Of a DNA stretch of 48,051 nucleotides, positions 32,762-41,300 are shown in pieces. A program made the position numbers and the translations under genes. Origin of the DNA: Winogradskyella pacifica. Its GTDB lineage: Bacteria > Bacteroidota > Bacteroidia > Flavobacteriales > Flavobacteriaceae. The stretch lies in the NCBI RefSeq assembly GCF_013403915.1, contig NZ_JABFDI010000022.1, forward strand, positions 1-48,051, in the 5' to 3' direction. The notes beneath the pieces were generated by a model. The model ran no database searches. It was not told the DNA's origin and saw nothing but the letters and a program-made list of their open reading frames with translations. Every line of letters begins with the position of its first letter. Positions within the stretch are counted from its first letter, which is position 1.

Positions 32762-33355
32762 CTAATTATGGTCTACAATGGCATTTAACGTTTTGTAAAG
32801 TAAATGTGTAGGTAAGCCTACGACGTTATTATATGAGCCTTCAATAGATGTGATGGCAATGGCACCAATCCATTCTTGTATGCCATAGGCACCAGCTTTA
32901 TCTAGCGGTTTGTAAGTGTTAACGTAGTATTGAATTTCCTCGTCTGTTAAGGCTTTAAAGGTCACTTTGGTAATGGTGTTAACCAGACGTTGTTCTGTTT
33001 TTTGAGTGAAACAGATTGAGGTAACCACTTCATGTGTTTTATTGCTTAACGATTTTATCATATTAAAAGCATCCGTTTCATCTTTTGGTTTACCAATCGC
33101 TTTATCGTCTAACCAAACGATGGTATCACTAGTGATTAAGATATCCTTATGTTGAAGACTTTCTAAAAACGGTTCCGCTTTCAATTTTGCTAAAAAATCG
33201 GTGATGTCTTCACGCTTCAAATTTTTAGGGTAAATTTCTTCAACTGGTTTTAATTGAATGTCGAAGTCGAGATTCATTTCTTTTAAAAATGTATGACGAC
33301 GTGGTGACGCTGAGGCCAGAATAATATTGAAATCGTTGAGTTTGTCGTTTAGCAT
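32762..33355 (-). CDS. maf: Maf-like nucleotide pyrophosphatase
   Basis: The 197-residue protein is a member of the Maf/YceF family, which hydrolyses non-canonical or methylated nucleoside triphosphates. The N-terminal signature ASASPRR (14-20), the conserved SDTIVWLDD segment, KPKDETDAFNMIKSLSNKTHEVVT and a C-terminal GSYNNVVGLP block, which is diagnostic for the family, are all present. Whether it is the dTTP/UTP or m7GTP type cannot be decided by eye. It lies one base from the UbiA-type gene and probably shares its transcript. Confidence 0.95.
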   Translation of the reverse strand: MLNDKLNDFNIILASASPRRHTFLKEMNLDFDIQLKPVEEIYPKNLKREDITDFLAKLKAEPFLESLQHKDILITSDTIVWLDDKAIGKPKDETDAFNMIKSLSNKTHEVVTSICFTQKTEQRLVNTITKVTFKALTDEEIQYYVNTYKPLDKAGAYGIQEWIGAIAITSIEGSYNNVVGLPTHLLYKTLNAIVDHN

Positions 33356-33356
33356 T

Positions 33357-34286
33357 TTAGTTGAGAATAATAAATTTGTAGAGTAATAAGGATAGCATCC
33401 CAGTAAGCATCACTAATTTTAAAATGAAGCTAATGTGTTTGTATTGTGCTTTGCTTTCTGCACTAAATAATTTTATGCTTACGTAAATTAATGGTGCTAC
33501 AACCAATACTAAAAAGTAGGCAACAACGAGTTGCTGTTTAAATAAATACGTAATAACATAATATACAATAGAAACTATTGGAATTAACGACAGTATAAAT
33601 GCAATTTTAGTGCTGCGCTCTCGTCCTAAGAGAATTGGTAATGTTTGTATACCAGCTTTATAATCACCATCGAAATCTTCAATATCTTTAACGAGTTCTC
33701 TTAGAATATTAATCAATAAGGCAAAAATGGCATAGTCTCGAATGATATATAAAAAAGTAGTCTGAATGGCTTTATTATGCACTGTCATAGCCGGAATTAA
33801 TTCAAAAATACCAACTAACAAAATACTCAAACAAACCATAATAGAAACCACAACATTACCAACGACGGCAATTTGTTTGAGATACGAAGCATACATATAG
33901 AGTAGTGCGGAGGTAATGAAAAAGATGGCGAAAAATTCGGGTTTACCAATACCATTAGATAAGTAAAAACCTAAGCCAACTCCTATAATATTAAGAACTA
34001 TAAATAATGTGCTGGCACTCTTTTCTGTAATGTGTTTATTAATTATAAGTTGATCTGGTTTATTGATTTTATCGGTTTCAACATCATAAATATCGTTGAT
34101 AATATAACCACCAGCTGCGATACAAACGGTAGCTAAAACTAAAAGAAAAAAGTTGAAGTCGCTTAAGGTGATAAGGACACCATGACTTTCTTGAAAAGGT
34201 AATAAAAGTGCATATTTTACTAAATATTGCATCAAAGCAATCATTAGTAAATTCTTCCAACGGATTAAATTAAAGACGTGAATCAT
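33357..34286 (-). CDS. UbiA-family prenyltransferase (geranylgeranylglycerol-phosphate type)
   Basis: The 309-residue protein has about eight membrane helices and the aspartate-rich motif GGYIINDIYDVETDKINKP (59-77), which carries NDxxDxxxD, plus a second Asp-rich motif (VKDIEDFDGDYKAGIQTLP). Such UbiA-type enzymes condense a prenyl diphosphate with an acceptor. The flavobacterial form encoded beside Maf and the KdsC-like phosphatase is usually annotated as a geranylgeranylglycerol-phosphate geranylgeranyltransferase. The acceptor is inferred from that context, not proved here. Confidence 0.9.
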   Translation of the reverse strand: MIHVFNLIRWKNLLMIALMQYLVKYALLLPFQESHGVLITLSDFNFFLLVLATVCIAAGGYIINDIYDVETDKINKPDQLIINKHITEKSASTLFIVLNIIGVGLGFYLSNGIGKPEFFAIFFITSALLYMYASYLKQIAVVGNVVVSIMVCLSILLVGIFELIPAMTVHNKAIQTTFLYIIRDYAIFALLINILRELVKDIEDFDGDYKAGIQTLPILLGRERSTKIAFILSLIPIVSIVYYVITYLFKQQLVVAYFLVLVVAPLIYVSIKLFSAESKAQYKHISFILKLVMLTGMLSLLLYKFIILN

Positions 34287-34293
34287 TTATAGG

Positions 34294-34605
34294 TTAGTGA
34301 GATATTATTTTTGTGATTAAATAGTAAGTAATAGTTGCAATGATAATAAAAACGATGGAACTAATAATTGCTGTTATCTTTAAAAGTTTACGCTCTTGTT
34401 GTCTTATTTTGTCTTTAATTTTTTTCTTGTCTTCTTTGGTTAAGTCTTTATGCAAAAAAGACATTTTGTAGTGCAGATGGGCTTCAAGATCTAGTTTTTC
34501 CTTGTATTTAGAAAAAGGCTTTGATGATCTTTGGTTAAATGTCGTCTGACTATTACCAAAACCAATATACCCAAATCCTGTGCTATGTCTTCTTCCGCTT
34601 GACAT
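34294..34605 (-). CDS. Small hypothetical protein with C-terminal membrane helix
   Basis: I do not recognise the family. The 103-residue protein starts with a Gly/Ser/Arg-rich, probably flexible N-terminus (SSGRRHSTGFGYIGFGNSQ). A basic helix (HKDLTKEDKKKIKDKIRQQERKLLK) is followed by one membrane segment (ITAIISSIVFIIIATITYYL). It has the form of a tail-anchored protein. It lies 7 bp before the UbiA-type gene and 48 bp after the KdsC-like phosphatase gene, in the same transcription direction. Confidence 0.75.
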   Translation of the reverse strand: MSSGRRHSTGFGYIGFGNSQTTFNQRSSKPFSKYKEKLDLEAHLHYKMSFLHKDLTKEDKKKIKDKIRQQERKLLKITAIISSIVFIIIATITYYLITKIISH

Positions 34606-34653
34606 GTTTAAAAAAAAAATATAAGATTTTTATTTCCAACAACCAACTACTAC

Positions 34654-35187
34654 CTAATCATACTTAGCATTAAAATTACCATTCCATTTGCCTTGTACTT
34701 TTAAGACTTGTTCAATGACATCTCTTACGGCACCTTTCCCTCCGTTTTTATGAGAAATATATTTTGAAATGGCTTTAATTTCAGGAACAGCATCTTGAGG
34801 ACAACACGGTAAACCAACTAATTTCATCACAGGATAATCCGGTATATCGTCCCCCATGTACAACACTTGTGATTTTGAAATAGTATGCTGCTCCAAGTAG
34901 CTATTGAGTTGTTCTATTTTATTGTGTGAACCTAAGAAAATGTCTTTTATTCCTAATCCTGCTAATCGTTTTCGAACACCTTCGTTAGAGCCACCAGAAA
35001 TAATACAGAGATTAAAACCGGCATCAATTGCTGTTTTTAATGCAAATCCGTCTTTAATATTCATGGTTCTTAGCATTTCACCATCTGTTGTCACGGTGAT
35101 AGTACCATCGGTTAAAACACCATCAACATCGAAAATGAAGGTCGTAATGTCTGCTAAATATTCTTTGTAACTTTTATCGTCGTTCAT
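34654..35187 (-). CDS. KdsC-type HAD phosphatase (KDO 8-phosphate phosphatase-like)
   Basis: The 177-residue HAD-superfamily phosphatase carries DVDGVLTDG (20-28), the CIISGGSNEG motif, a conserved lysine-containing core (GSHNKIEQLN) and GDDIPDYPVM. The lengths and motifs match KdsC, which frees KDO from its 8-phosphate during lipopolysaccharide inner-core synthesis. A related NeuAc 9-phosphate activity cannot be excluded. It lies two bases after the DUF2520 gene. Confidence 0.92.
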   Translation of the reverse strand: MNDDKSYKEYLADITTFIFDVDGVLTDGTITVTTDGEMLRTMNIKDGFALKTAIDAGFNLCIISGGSNEGVRKRLAGLGIKDIFLGSHNKIEQLNSYLEQHTISKSQVLYMGDDIPDYPVMKLVGLPCCPQDAVPEIKAISKYISHKNGGKGAVRDVIEQVLKVQGKWNGNFNAKYD

Positions 35188-35189
35188 AA

Positions 35190-35984
35190 TTAGTTTTCTT
35201 TTTTCTGGCTTTTGATTCTTGTAGATCTTATACCATGTGTCTTTTTTATAGAAGTAGTAAGCATTTTGTAAATCGCTTCATGCTCTTCTTTTTCAATTAG
35301 CTTAAGTTGTCTTTTTATAGTTCTTTTATCATTCCGTTTAGCCGGACCTGTTTGTGCCATAAAAGGAGACATGTGTTGAATTTTCTTTGCCGTTTCCTCA
35401 ATTAAAGGATGCAAGATTTCAAATTCTATATTTTTAGTTTCGCAAATTTCATGACCAATTCTATAGAGTTGATTCGTGAAATTATTAACAAAAACAGCTG
35501 CTAAATGAAGTGTCTGACGTTGTTCTGTCGTAATTTTATGAGGTTTGCAACCTACGGCTTTTGCTAAATCTATTAATAGCTGAAGGTTTTCTTTTTCATA
35601 AACTTCAACACAAATAGGGACTTCGCTAAAATCTATTTCAGCATCCTTAGAAAATGTTTGCAACGGATAAAAAACTCCAATTTTGTTTTTCTTATCTATA
35701 TCGTGCATGGCAACGCTTCCAGAGGTATGCACCACAAATCGATTTGTAAATGGTAGATCTATAGACAGTTGTTCAATACTATCATCGCTAACCGCCATAA
35801 TGTAAATGTCCGCTTCTTTTAACTCGTCTAATGAATCTGTGATGTCTACGTCATTGGCATAAGACGAAATGGATGCTCGCGTGCGATTATACCATTGTGT
35901 AATCGAAATGTTTTCAGAATTTGAAAAGGCTTTATATAAATGTGTGGCTACATTGCCAGCACCAAGTAATACTACTGATATCAT
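35190..35984 (-). CDS. Rossmann-fold protein with DUF2520
   Basis: The 264-residue protein has an N-terminal dinucleotide-binding motif (VVLLGAGNVATHL, 4-16) and resembles NADP-dependent oxidoreductases of the F420/ketopantoate-reductase-like group. A DUF2520 domain follows, with HTSGSVAMHDIDKKNKIGVF and a helical C-terminus (AVFVNNFTNQLYRIGHEIC and MSPFMAQTGPAKRNDKRTI). The substrate is unknown. It is the first of the DUF2520-kdsC-like-small protein-UbiA-maf series and is preceded by the mobile element. Confidence 0.93.
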   Translation of the reverse strand: MISVVLLGAGNVATHLYKAFSNSENISITQWYNRTRASISSYANDVDITDSLDELKEADIYIMAVSDDSIEQLSIDLPFTNRFVVHTSGSVAMHDIDKKNKIGVFYPLQTFSKDAEIDFSEVPICVEVYEKENLQLLIDLAKAVGCKPHKITTEQRQTLHLAAVFVNNFTNQLYRIGHEICETKNIEFEILHPLIEETAKKIQHMSPFMAQTGPAKRNDKRTIKRQLKLIEKEEHEAIYKMLTTSIKKTHGIRSTRIKSQKKEN

Positions 35985-36120
35985 GCTGTAAAAATACTAA
36001 GTTTTCTTATTTTAGAATCACAAGAATGGGATTAAAAGGATAACTTTGGGTAATTCTAAAAATTGATATGTAAAAAGGAAGCTATTTTGGTTCTATATTA
36101 CATACGCATCAATTAAATAT

Positions 36121-36134
36121 GTCCCTTTAGGGAC
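36121..36134 (+). repeat. Outer REP-like hairpin, left
   Basis: gtccc and gggac form a 5-bp stem around the loop ttta. The same 14-mer is found in inverted orientation at 36738-36751. Confidence 0.75.
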
Positions 36135-36171
36135 AAAAGGTGGGTAGATTTTAGTTTACAATAATTAACCA

Positions 36172-36189
36172 GTGTGCCTTTAGGTACAC
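36172..36189 (+). repeat. Inner REP-like hairpin, left
   Basis: gtgtgcc and ggtacac form a 7-bp stem with one G-T wobble around the loop ttta. Sixteen of its bases recur inverted at 36690-36705. The stem ends 16 bases before the transposase ATG. Confidence 0.75.
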
Positions 36190-36205
36190 CATATAATTTA
36201 GAGCA

Positions 36206-36667
36206 ATGCCAAACACGTATACAGAAATTCATATCCAAGCTGTTTTTGCGGTTCAAAATCGGCAAAGTTTAATTAGAGATAGTTGGAAAGCCGAATTATA
36301 CAAGTATATCACCGGGATATTTAAAAACAACAACCATAAGGTTTTGCAAATTAACGGAGTGGCTGACCATATTCATGTTTTATTTGGAATGCGACCAACA
36401 CAGTCATTATCTGAATTAATGAAGCAAGTAAAACACGATTCTTCAAAATGGATAAATAATAAAGGTTTTGTTAATGGTAGATTTTCGTGGCAATCTGGAT
36501 ATGATGCGTTTTCTTATTCTAAATCTGAAGTTCCTAGAATAATTAATTATATCAAAAATCAAGAAGAACATCACAAAAAGGTTGTGTTTAAAGAAGAATA
36601 TTTAATGTTGTTAAAGGATTTTGATGTAGAATTTAATGAACGTTTTATTTTAAAATCTGTATTGTGA
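36206..36667 (+). CDS. IS200/IS605-type Y1 transposase (RAYT-like)
   Basis: The 153-residue protein is a Y1 HUH single-strand transposase. The HUH metal motif is H55-I56-H57 in GVADHIHVLFG, and the catalytic tyrosine is probably Tyr115 in NYIKNQEEHH. The WQSGYDAFSYSKSE block and the C-terminal EEYLMLLKDFDVEFNERFI mark the common IS200-like subgroup. The frame is intact, so the element may still be active. Flanking inverted hairpins on both sides, one 16 bases before the start, fit the RAYT arrangement, in which the transposase acts on REP hairpins. Confidence 0.9.
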   Translation: MPNTYTEIHIQAVFAVQNRQSLIRDSWKAELYKYITGIFKNNNHKVLQINGVADHIHVLFGMRPTQSLSELMKQVKHDSSKWINNKGFVNGRFSWQSGYDAFSYSKSEVPRIINYIKNQEEHHKKVVFKEEYLMLLKDFDVEFNERFILKSVL

Positions 36668-36689
36668 AATTTTTGTTTAAAGATATTTT

Positions 36690-36705
36690 GTACCTAAAGG
36701 CACAC
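36690..36705 (-). repeat. Inner REP-like hairpin, right
   Basis: This is the reverse complement of 36172-36187. The foldable strand is the minus strand here, where the stem contains a G-T wobble; the plus strand would have an A-C mismatch. Confidence 0.75.
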
Positions 36706-36727
36706 TAATTTAGTGGTGTTTTTTTTA
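36703..36727 (+). terminator. Probable terminator of the transposase gene
   Basis: The short stem cacta-att-tagtg is followed by ggtg and a run of eight T. It overlaps the end of the inner right hairpin. The stem is short, so efficiency is uncertain. Confidence 0.5.
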
Positions 36728-36737
36728 CCAATATAAA

Positions 36738-36751
36738 GTCCCTAAAGGGAC
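36738..36751 (-). repeat. Outer REP-like hairpin, right
   Basis: gtccctaaagggac is the exact reverse complement of the left outer hairpin at 36121-36134 and forms the same 5-bp stem. Confidence 0.75.
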
Positions 36752-36882
36752 GAAAAATGTATTATTAATTGATTGTAGAAATGGTTCTTTTATGGCCAAT
36801 ATTTGGCAACATAAGTTAGAGTAATTACCAATGTCTATATAATATGCAAAATTTTAATTATAGCAAACTATCACAAACTAAA

Positions 36883-36900
36883 TTGTTCTAATCGGAACAA
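36883..36900 (+). promoter_or_regulatory. Candidate operator (TTGTTC-N6-GAACAA) before the haemoglobin gene
   Basis: A perfect inverted repeat with 6-bp arms and a 6-bp spacer ends 16 bases before the ATG of the truncated haemoglobin gene. Its TTGT...ACAA form resembles CRP/FNR-type sites, but the regulator cannot be named from this window. Confidence 0.45.
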
Positions 36901-36916
36901 CATAAATTATAGCGCG

Positions 36917-37306
36917 ATGAATAAAATAGATATAAAAAACAGAGAAGACATATTCTTGTTAGTTTCCAAATTTTACGAGAAGGTTAGAAAGGACGAAAAA
37001 TTAGGGCCGTTTTTTAATGAAACCATAAAGGATTGGGAGCAACACTTAGAACATTTAACAACCTTTTGGGAATCGAGTTTATTTCTAAAAACCAAATATT
37101 ACGGCAATCCATTAGAAGCACATACAAAAGTAGATGCTGCTTTTAATAATAGCATTACCGAATTACATTTTGGTTTATGGTTAAATCTTTGGTTTGAAAC
37201 TATTGATGAATTGTTTGAAGGAGATTATGCTGAGAACGCCAAACGACGTGCACGTAAAATGGGCACTTTTATGTATATGAATATTTTTGCAGCAAGAAAT
37301 AGCTAA
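36917..37306 (+). CDS. Group III truncated haemoglobin
   Basis: The 129-residue haem protein has the compact 2-on-2 globin fold of group III. Tyr20 is at the B10-like position (KFYEKVRKD), the proximal His is His84 in ITELHFGLWLNLW, and a conserved Trp88 follows. A likely role is binding of O2 or NO, or electron transfer, in microaerobic or nitrosative stress. Start at ATG 36917 is clear. A perfect inverted repeat just upstream suggests regulation by a CRP/FNR-like or other dimeric sensor. It is followed by mscL after 57 bp. Confidence 0.93.
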   Translation: MNKIDIKNREDIFLLVSKFYEKVRKDEKLGPFFNETIKDWEQHLEHLTTFWESSLFLKTKYYGNPLEAHTKVDAAFNNSITELHFGLWLNLWFETIDELFEGDYAENAKRRARKMGTFMYMNIFAARNS

Positions 37307-37324
37307 TCATTTATTGGCATATTA

Positions 37325-37332
37325 TAAATTTG
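37325..37332 (+). promoter_or_regulatory. Candidate -7 box (TAAATTTG) for mscL
   Basis: A perfect TAnnTTTG match lies 31 bases before the mscL ATG. No TTG is present at the ideal upstream spacing. Confidence 0.45.
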
Positions 37333-37363
37333 TGGTTTTAAAAATCTAAAATTTAAAACACGT

Positions 37364-37813
37364 ATGAAACTTCTCAAAGAATTTAAAGAATTTGCCGTCA
37401 AAGGAAATATGATGGACATGGCAATTGGTGTCATAATTGGTGCATCATTTAATAAGGTTATAGATGTACTTGTAAAATTTGTATTAATGCCACCATTATC
37501 TTTATTAACGGATGATGTCAACTTTGATAACAAAAAACTTATACTAAGAGAGGCAATTACAGACGCTTCGGGTGCAATTATTACTAGTGAGGTTGCTATA
37601 GGTTATGGTGCGCTTATCACAGTATTAATAGATTTTTTAGTTATAGGGTTTACCGTGTTTTTAGTTGTTAAAGGCATGAATAGATTGCGGACTAGAGCGC
37701 ATGATTCTAAAGATAAAACGGTTACGACACCAAAAGACATTCAATTGCTTTCTGATTTAAAAGAATTAATGGAAGCACAAAACAAAATGCTTAAATCAAA
37801 CATGAAAAATTAA
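37364..37813 (+). CDS. mscL: Large-conductance mechanosensitive channel
   Basis: MscL is a homopentameric emergency valve opened by membrane tension in hypo-osmotic shock. The 149-residue protein has the short N-terminal amphipathic helix (LLKEFKEFAVKG), TM1 with MDMAIGVIIGASFNKVIDVLV, a periplasmic loop (about residues 48-70), TM2 (ALITVLIDFLVIGFTVFLVV) and a C-terminal helical bundle. It is complete. A TAAATTTG box lies in the 57-bp gap after the haemoglobin gene, so it could be transcribed separately. Confidence 0.96.
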   Translation: MKLLKEFKEFAVKGNMMDMAIGVIIGASFNKVIDVLVKFVLMPPLSLLTDDVNFDNKKLILREAITDASGAIITSEVAIGYGALITVLIDFLVIGFTVFLVVKGMNRLRTRAHDSKDKTVTTPKDIQLLSDLKELMEAQNKMLKSNMKN

Positions 37814-37883
37814 ACCGTTTTTGTATGTGTAATTTTAACATGTTTTAGTACTAAATCTGAATCATCAAATAATTAAAAAGTCA

Positions 37884-37891
37884 TATCTTTG
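37884..37891 (+). promoter_or_regulatory. Candidate -7 box (TATCTTTG) for ccsBA
   Basis: A perfect TAnnTTTG match lies 23 bases before the ccsBA ATG. No TTG is found at N19 upstream. Confidence 0.55.
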
Positions 37892-37914
37892 CGCAGCCTA
37901 AAAAGCCTATAGCT

Positions 37915-40900
37915 ATGCAAAAGAAAATCGCTAATTTCCTATTCTCTACTAAACTCACCGCTTTCTTATTTATAGCCTTTGCCGTCGCCATGGCAGTTGG
38001 TACTATTTTAGATAGAAATATGGATACCTCTCCAACTCCATATACCAGAACTTTAATATATAATGCGTGGTGGTTTGAAGCCATTATGGTGTTTTTTGTT
38101 ATCAACTTTTTAGGTAACATTTTTAGATTCAGACTTTACAAAAAAGAGAAGTGGGCAACATTAACCTTACATTTATCTTTCATTCTTATTCTTTTCGGAG
38201 CGTTTATAACACGATATGTTGGTTTTGAAGGTATGATGCCAATACGAGAAGGAGCTACTGAAAGCGAATTTTTCTCTCAGAAAACCTACATCGGAGGACG
38301 AATTATAGGTAATTATAAAGTTAATGGTCAATTACAACAGCGTAGGATAGAAGAGCATGTCGATTTTTCTCCACGATTAGATAATGAATTTGATAAAACG
38401 TTTGATTATGGTGATACCGAAGTTACTGTAAAACTCGATCAATTTATAGAAGGTGCAGAAGAGGACATCATTCCTGATGACACAGGAAAACGTTATTTAA
38501 AAATAGTAGAAGCAGGAGATACTGGAGCACATAACCACTTTTTAGAAGATGGTACAGTAGCAAATCTTCACAATGTCTTGGTGTCTTTAAACAAGTTTCA
38601 AGAAGGTGCTATTAACATCATGGAAACAGAAAATGGGCTGTCCATTAACTCTCCTTATGAAGGTGAATACATGACTATGGCAACGCGTGCTACAGGCAAG
38701 TTAATTAAAGACAGTTTGCAGCCCTTAATTTTAAGGTCTAGATATATTATTGGAAACATGCAGATTGTAATGCCAAAACCTATTGTAAAAGGCGAATTTG
38801 GAGTTGTGAAAAAACCAGAGCTTTTAAAAACTAAGGCAGATCCAGATGGACTTATCCTAAGTGTTACAGCAAATGGTGATACAAAAAAAGTAGGCATTAT
38901 TGGTGGTCCAGGTAACTATACCGCCATGAAGGAATTTAAAGTTGGAGGCTTAGAAATGGCCTTACAATATGGTCCTAAAGTATTGAAATTACCTTTCGAA
39001 ATTAAACTAAACGATTTTATAGCAGAAAAATATCCCGGCACAGAAAAAGCCTATTCATCTTACGAAAGTAAAATTACGGTTTTAGATAAAGAATCTGGTG
39101 ATTTTGATTATCGTGTGTATATGAATCATGTTTTAGATCATAAAGGGTATCGCTTTTTTCAAGCAAGTTTTCACCCAGATGAGAAAGGAACGGTGCTGTC
39201 TGTAAATCACGATCGTTGGGGAACATACATTACCTACGCGGGTTATATGTTCTTGTATTTTGGTATGATGGCGATTCTATTCGTTAAAAATACACGCTTC
39301 GATGATATTAGAAGTAAACTAGCCAAGTTGAAAACAAAGAAAGCCAAAATGATGACAATGATTTTGTTGTTATTTAGTTTTTCAGGTTTTGCACAAGTTC
39401 ATACAGAAGACGATGGTCATGCACACCAAAAGAAAACTGGGAAAGAACAAATCGATTCTATTTTAAGAGTTCATATTACTCCTAAGGAGCATGCGAAGAA
39501 ATTTTCAGAAATGGTCATTCAAGATTATAGTGGTCGTATGATGCCAATGCATACGTATGCTTCTGAAATGCTTCGTAAATTAAGTAAAAGTGATGTCTAT
39601 GAAGACTTTGATGCTGATCAAGTTTTTCTATCCATTCAAGAAAGTCCGATGCTGTGGTACAATGTGCCAATCATTTATTTAAAACCGAGAAAGGCAGATT
39701 CTATTAGAGGGATAATTGGTTTAGATTACTCTGAAGATTATGCTAGTTTACTCGACTTTTTTACAGAAGATGGAAGGAATAAATTAGGACCTTACATCGA
39801 AGAGTCGTTTAAGGCACAAGTACCAAATGGATTTCAGAAAGAAATTAAAGAAACCTACGGTCGCTTAAGCCTTTTATCTGATGCTATTGAAGGGCGTAAT
39901 ATTAAAATTTTTCCAATACCAGGAGATGATAATAACCGATGGATATCTTCAAAAGATTTTAGAGACGAAGGTCTAAGAGATAAAATAGAAGATACACTTT
40001 ATGGCAATTTTATAAATAATGGTTTTGTTGCGTATTTGGTGACTTTAAATAATGCGAAGCAAACGGGAGATTATTCTAAAGCGGAAGAATTATTAATAGG
40101 TATCAAAAAGACACAACAGAAATTTGGTAGTGAGGTGATGCTATCTGACGATAAAATAAAAGCAGAAATTCTTTATAACGATTACGATATTTTCAAACGA
40201 CTATTCAGTTGGTATATGTATGCTGGTACACTGTTGTTTGTATTAATTATTGTTCAGATTTTTAAGTATAAAAATAAATGGATTCAGACGGCTATTAATG
40301 TCTTACTAGGTGTTATCGCATTGTTATTTGTGATGCATACTTTAGGCTTAATTTGGAGATGGTATTTGTCTGGGCATGCACCATGGAGTGATGCTTACGA
40401 GTCCATGATTTATGTCGCTTGGTCAACTATGCTTTTTGGTTTTATTGTAGGTGTGACTAAGAAAAAAGATAATTCTGCTAAAAAGACATCATTTTTAGGA
40501 AAAATAACGACGTCTAGTATAACAGTTGCTGCAGGTGCTTTTGTAACGTCAATGATTTTAATGATTGCACATTGGAATTGGATGGATCCAGCCATTGCAA
40601 ACCTTCAACCTGTATTACAAGGGTATTGGTTAATGATACATGTTTCGGTAATCGTTGCGAGTTATGGACCGTTTACTTTAGGTATGATTTTGGGTGTGGT
40701 TTCATTATTATTAATGATTTTCACGACCAAGGAGAATAAAGAGCGAATGCTCATTAATATTAAAGAATTAGCTATTGTTAACGAAATGGCGTTAACGGTT
40801 GGATTGGTATTGTTAACCATCGGTAACTTCCTTGGAGGTATGTGGGCCAACGAAAGTTGGGGACGTTATTGGGGTTGGGATCCTAAAGAAACTTGGGCAC

Positions 40901-41166
40901 TTATTAGTATTATGATTTATGCCTTTGTCATCCACATGCGATTAGTACCAGGATTACGAGGAAAATGGATTTATAACTTAATGTCAATCATCGCCTTTGG
41001 TAGTATCCTTATGACCTATTTTGGTGTGAATTTTTACTTAGCAGGATTGCATTCTTACGCCAGTGGAGATCAAATATTAAGCTTCCAGTTTATCGCTATA
41101 ACTTTGGGCATCATTGCTGTATTAGGAATCTTATCTTACATACAGTATAAGAAGCATTATAAGTAA
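37915..41166 (+). CDS. ccsBA: Fused CcsB-CcsA (ResB/ResC) cytochrome c haem ligase
   Basis: This 1083-residue membrane protein exports haem and attaches it to c-type apocytochromes in system II biogenesis. The N-terminal ResB/CcsB part has three helices in the first 100 residues, a large periplasmic domain, and a helix near 437-458. A second hydrophobic segment near 479-495 (MMTMILLLFSFSGFAQ) looks like an internal signal-like helix and leads to another periplasmic region. The CcsA part starts near 762 and contains the haem-handling WWD-type motif WGWDPKETWAL (986-996) with nearby His residues. Fusion of the two subunits is known in several Bacteroidota and Epsilonproteobacteria. A terminator follows. 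Confidence 0.95.
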   Translation: MQKKIANFLFSTKLTAFLFIAFAVAMAVGTILDRNMDTSPTPYTRTLIYNAWWFEAIMVFFVINFLGNIFRFRLYKKEKWATLTLHLSFILILFGAFITRYVGFEGMMPIREGATESEFFSQKTYIGGRIIGNYKVNGQLQQRRIEEHVDFSPRLDNEFDKTFDYGDTEVTVKLDQFIEGAEEDIIPDDTGKRYLKIVEAGDTGAHNHFLEDGTVANLHNVLVSLNKFQEGAINIMETENGLSINSPYEGEYMTMATRATGKLIKDSLQPLILRSRYIIGNMQIVMPKPIVKGEFGVVKKPELLKTKADPDGLILSVTANGDTKKVGIIGGPGNYTAMKEFKVGGLEMALQYGPKVLKLPFEIKLNDFIAEKYPGTEKAYSSYESKITVLDKESGDFDYRVYMNHVLDHKGYRFFQASFHPDEKGTVLSVNHDRWGTYITYAGYMFLYFGMMAILFVKNTRFDDIRSKLAKLKTKKAKMMTMILLLFSFSGFAQVHTEDDGHAHQKKTGKEQIDSILRVHITPKEHAKKFSEMVIQDYSGRMMPMHTYASEMLRKLSKSDVYEDFDADQVFLSIQESPMLWYNVPIIYLKPRKADSIRGIIGLDYSEDYASLLDFFTEDGRNKLGPYIEESFKAQVPNGFQKEIKETYGRLSLLSDAIEGRNIKIFPIPGDDNNRWISSKDFRDEGLRDKIEDTLYGNFINNGFVAYLVTLNNAKQTGDYSKAEELLIGIKKTQQKFGSEVMLSDDKIKAEILYNDYDIFKRLFSWYMYAGTLLFVLIIVQIFKYKNKWIQTAINVLLGVIALLFVMHTLGLIWRWYLSGHAPWSDAYESMIYVAWSTMLFGFIVGVTKKKDNSAKKTSFLGKITTSSITVAAGAFVTSMILMIAHWNWMDPAIANLQPVLQGYWLMIHVSVIVASYGPFTLGMILGVVSLLLMIFTTKENKERMLINIKELAIVNEMALTVGLVLLTIGNFLGGMWANESWGRYWGWDPKETWALISIMIYAFVIHMRLVPGLRGKWIYNLMSIIAFGSILMTYFGVNFYLAGLHSYASGDQILSFQFIAITLGIIAVLGILSYIQYKKHYK

Positions 41167-41191
41167 TACGCATAGACTTTAAATACGGTTT

Positions 41192-41236
41192 AAAAAAAAT
41201 GGTTGATAGATAGTAGTATTTATCAACCATTTTTTT
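41192..41236 (+). terminator. Terminator of ccsBA
   Basis: A stem of ggttgata with tatcaacc is extended by A/T pairs and flanked by eight A and seven T. It stands 26 bp after the ccsBA stop and may work in both directions. Confidence 0.88.
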
Positions 41237-41300
41237 GTTTAGAGTTATCCGGTGAGTTGAATCGATTTTTATTAAATTTACGTTTCTTATAAATAGTATT

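Larger units (their letters stand above)
36108..36773 (+). mobile_element. RAYT/IS200-like element bounded by nested inverted hairpins
   Basis: A single transposase gene lies between two nested pairs of inverted sequences. The outer pair is gtccctttagggac at 36121-36134 and its reverse complement at 36738-36751. The inner pair is gtgtgcctttaggtac at 36172-36187 and its reverse complement at 36690-36705. A further short inverted match (atcaattaa at 36108-36116 with ttaattgat at 36765-36773) lies outside both. The unit fits a REP-associated tyrosine transposase module. No target duplication is evident, as expected of HUH elements. Confidence 0.8.

Noticed and set aside
36121..36751. CRISPR-like array
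   Set aside because: There are only two inverted hairpin pairs around a transposase gene, with no direct repeats, spacers or cas genes.
41167..41300. SAM riboswitch before the trans-sulfuration gene
   Set aside because: The leader holds only the ccsBA terminator and about 65 further bases with no multi-stem structure that fits a known SAM riboswitch.
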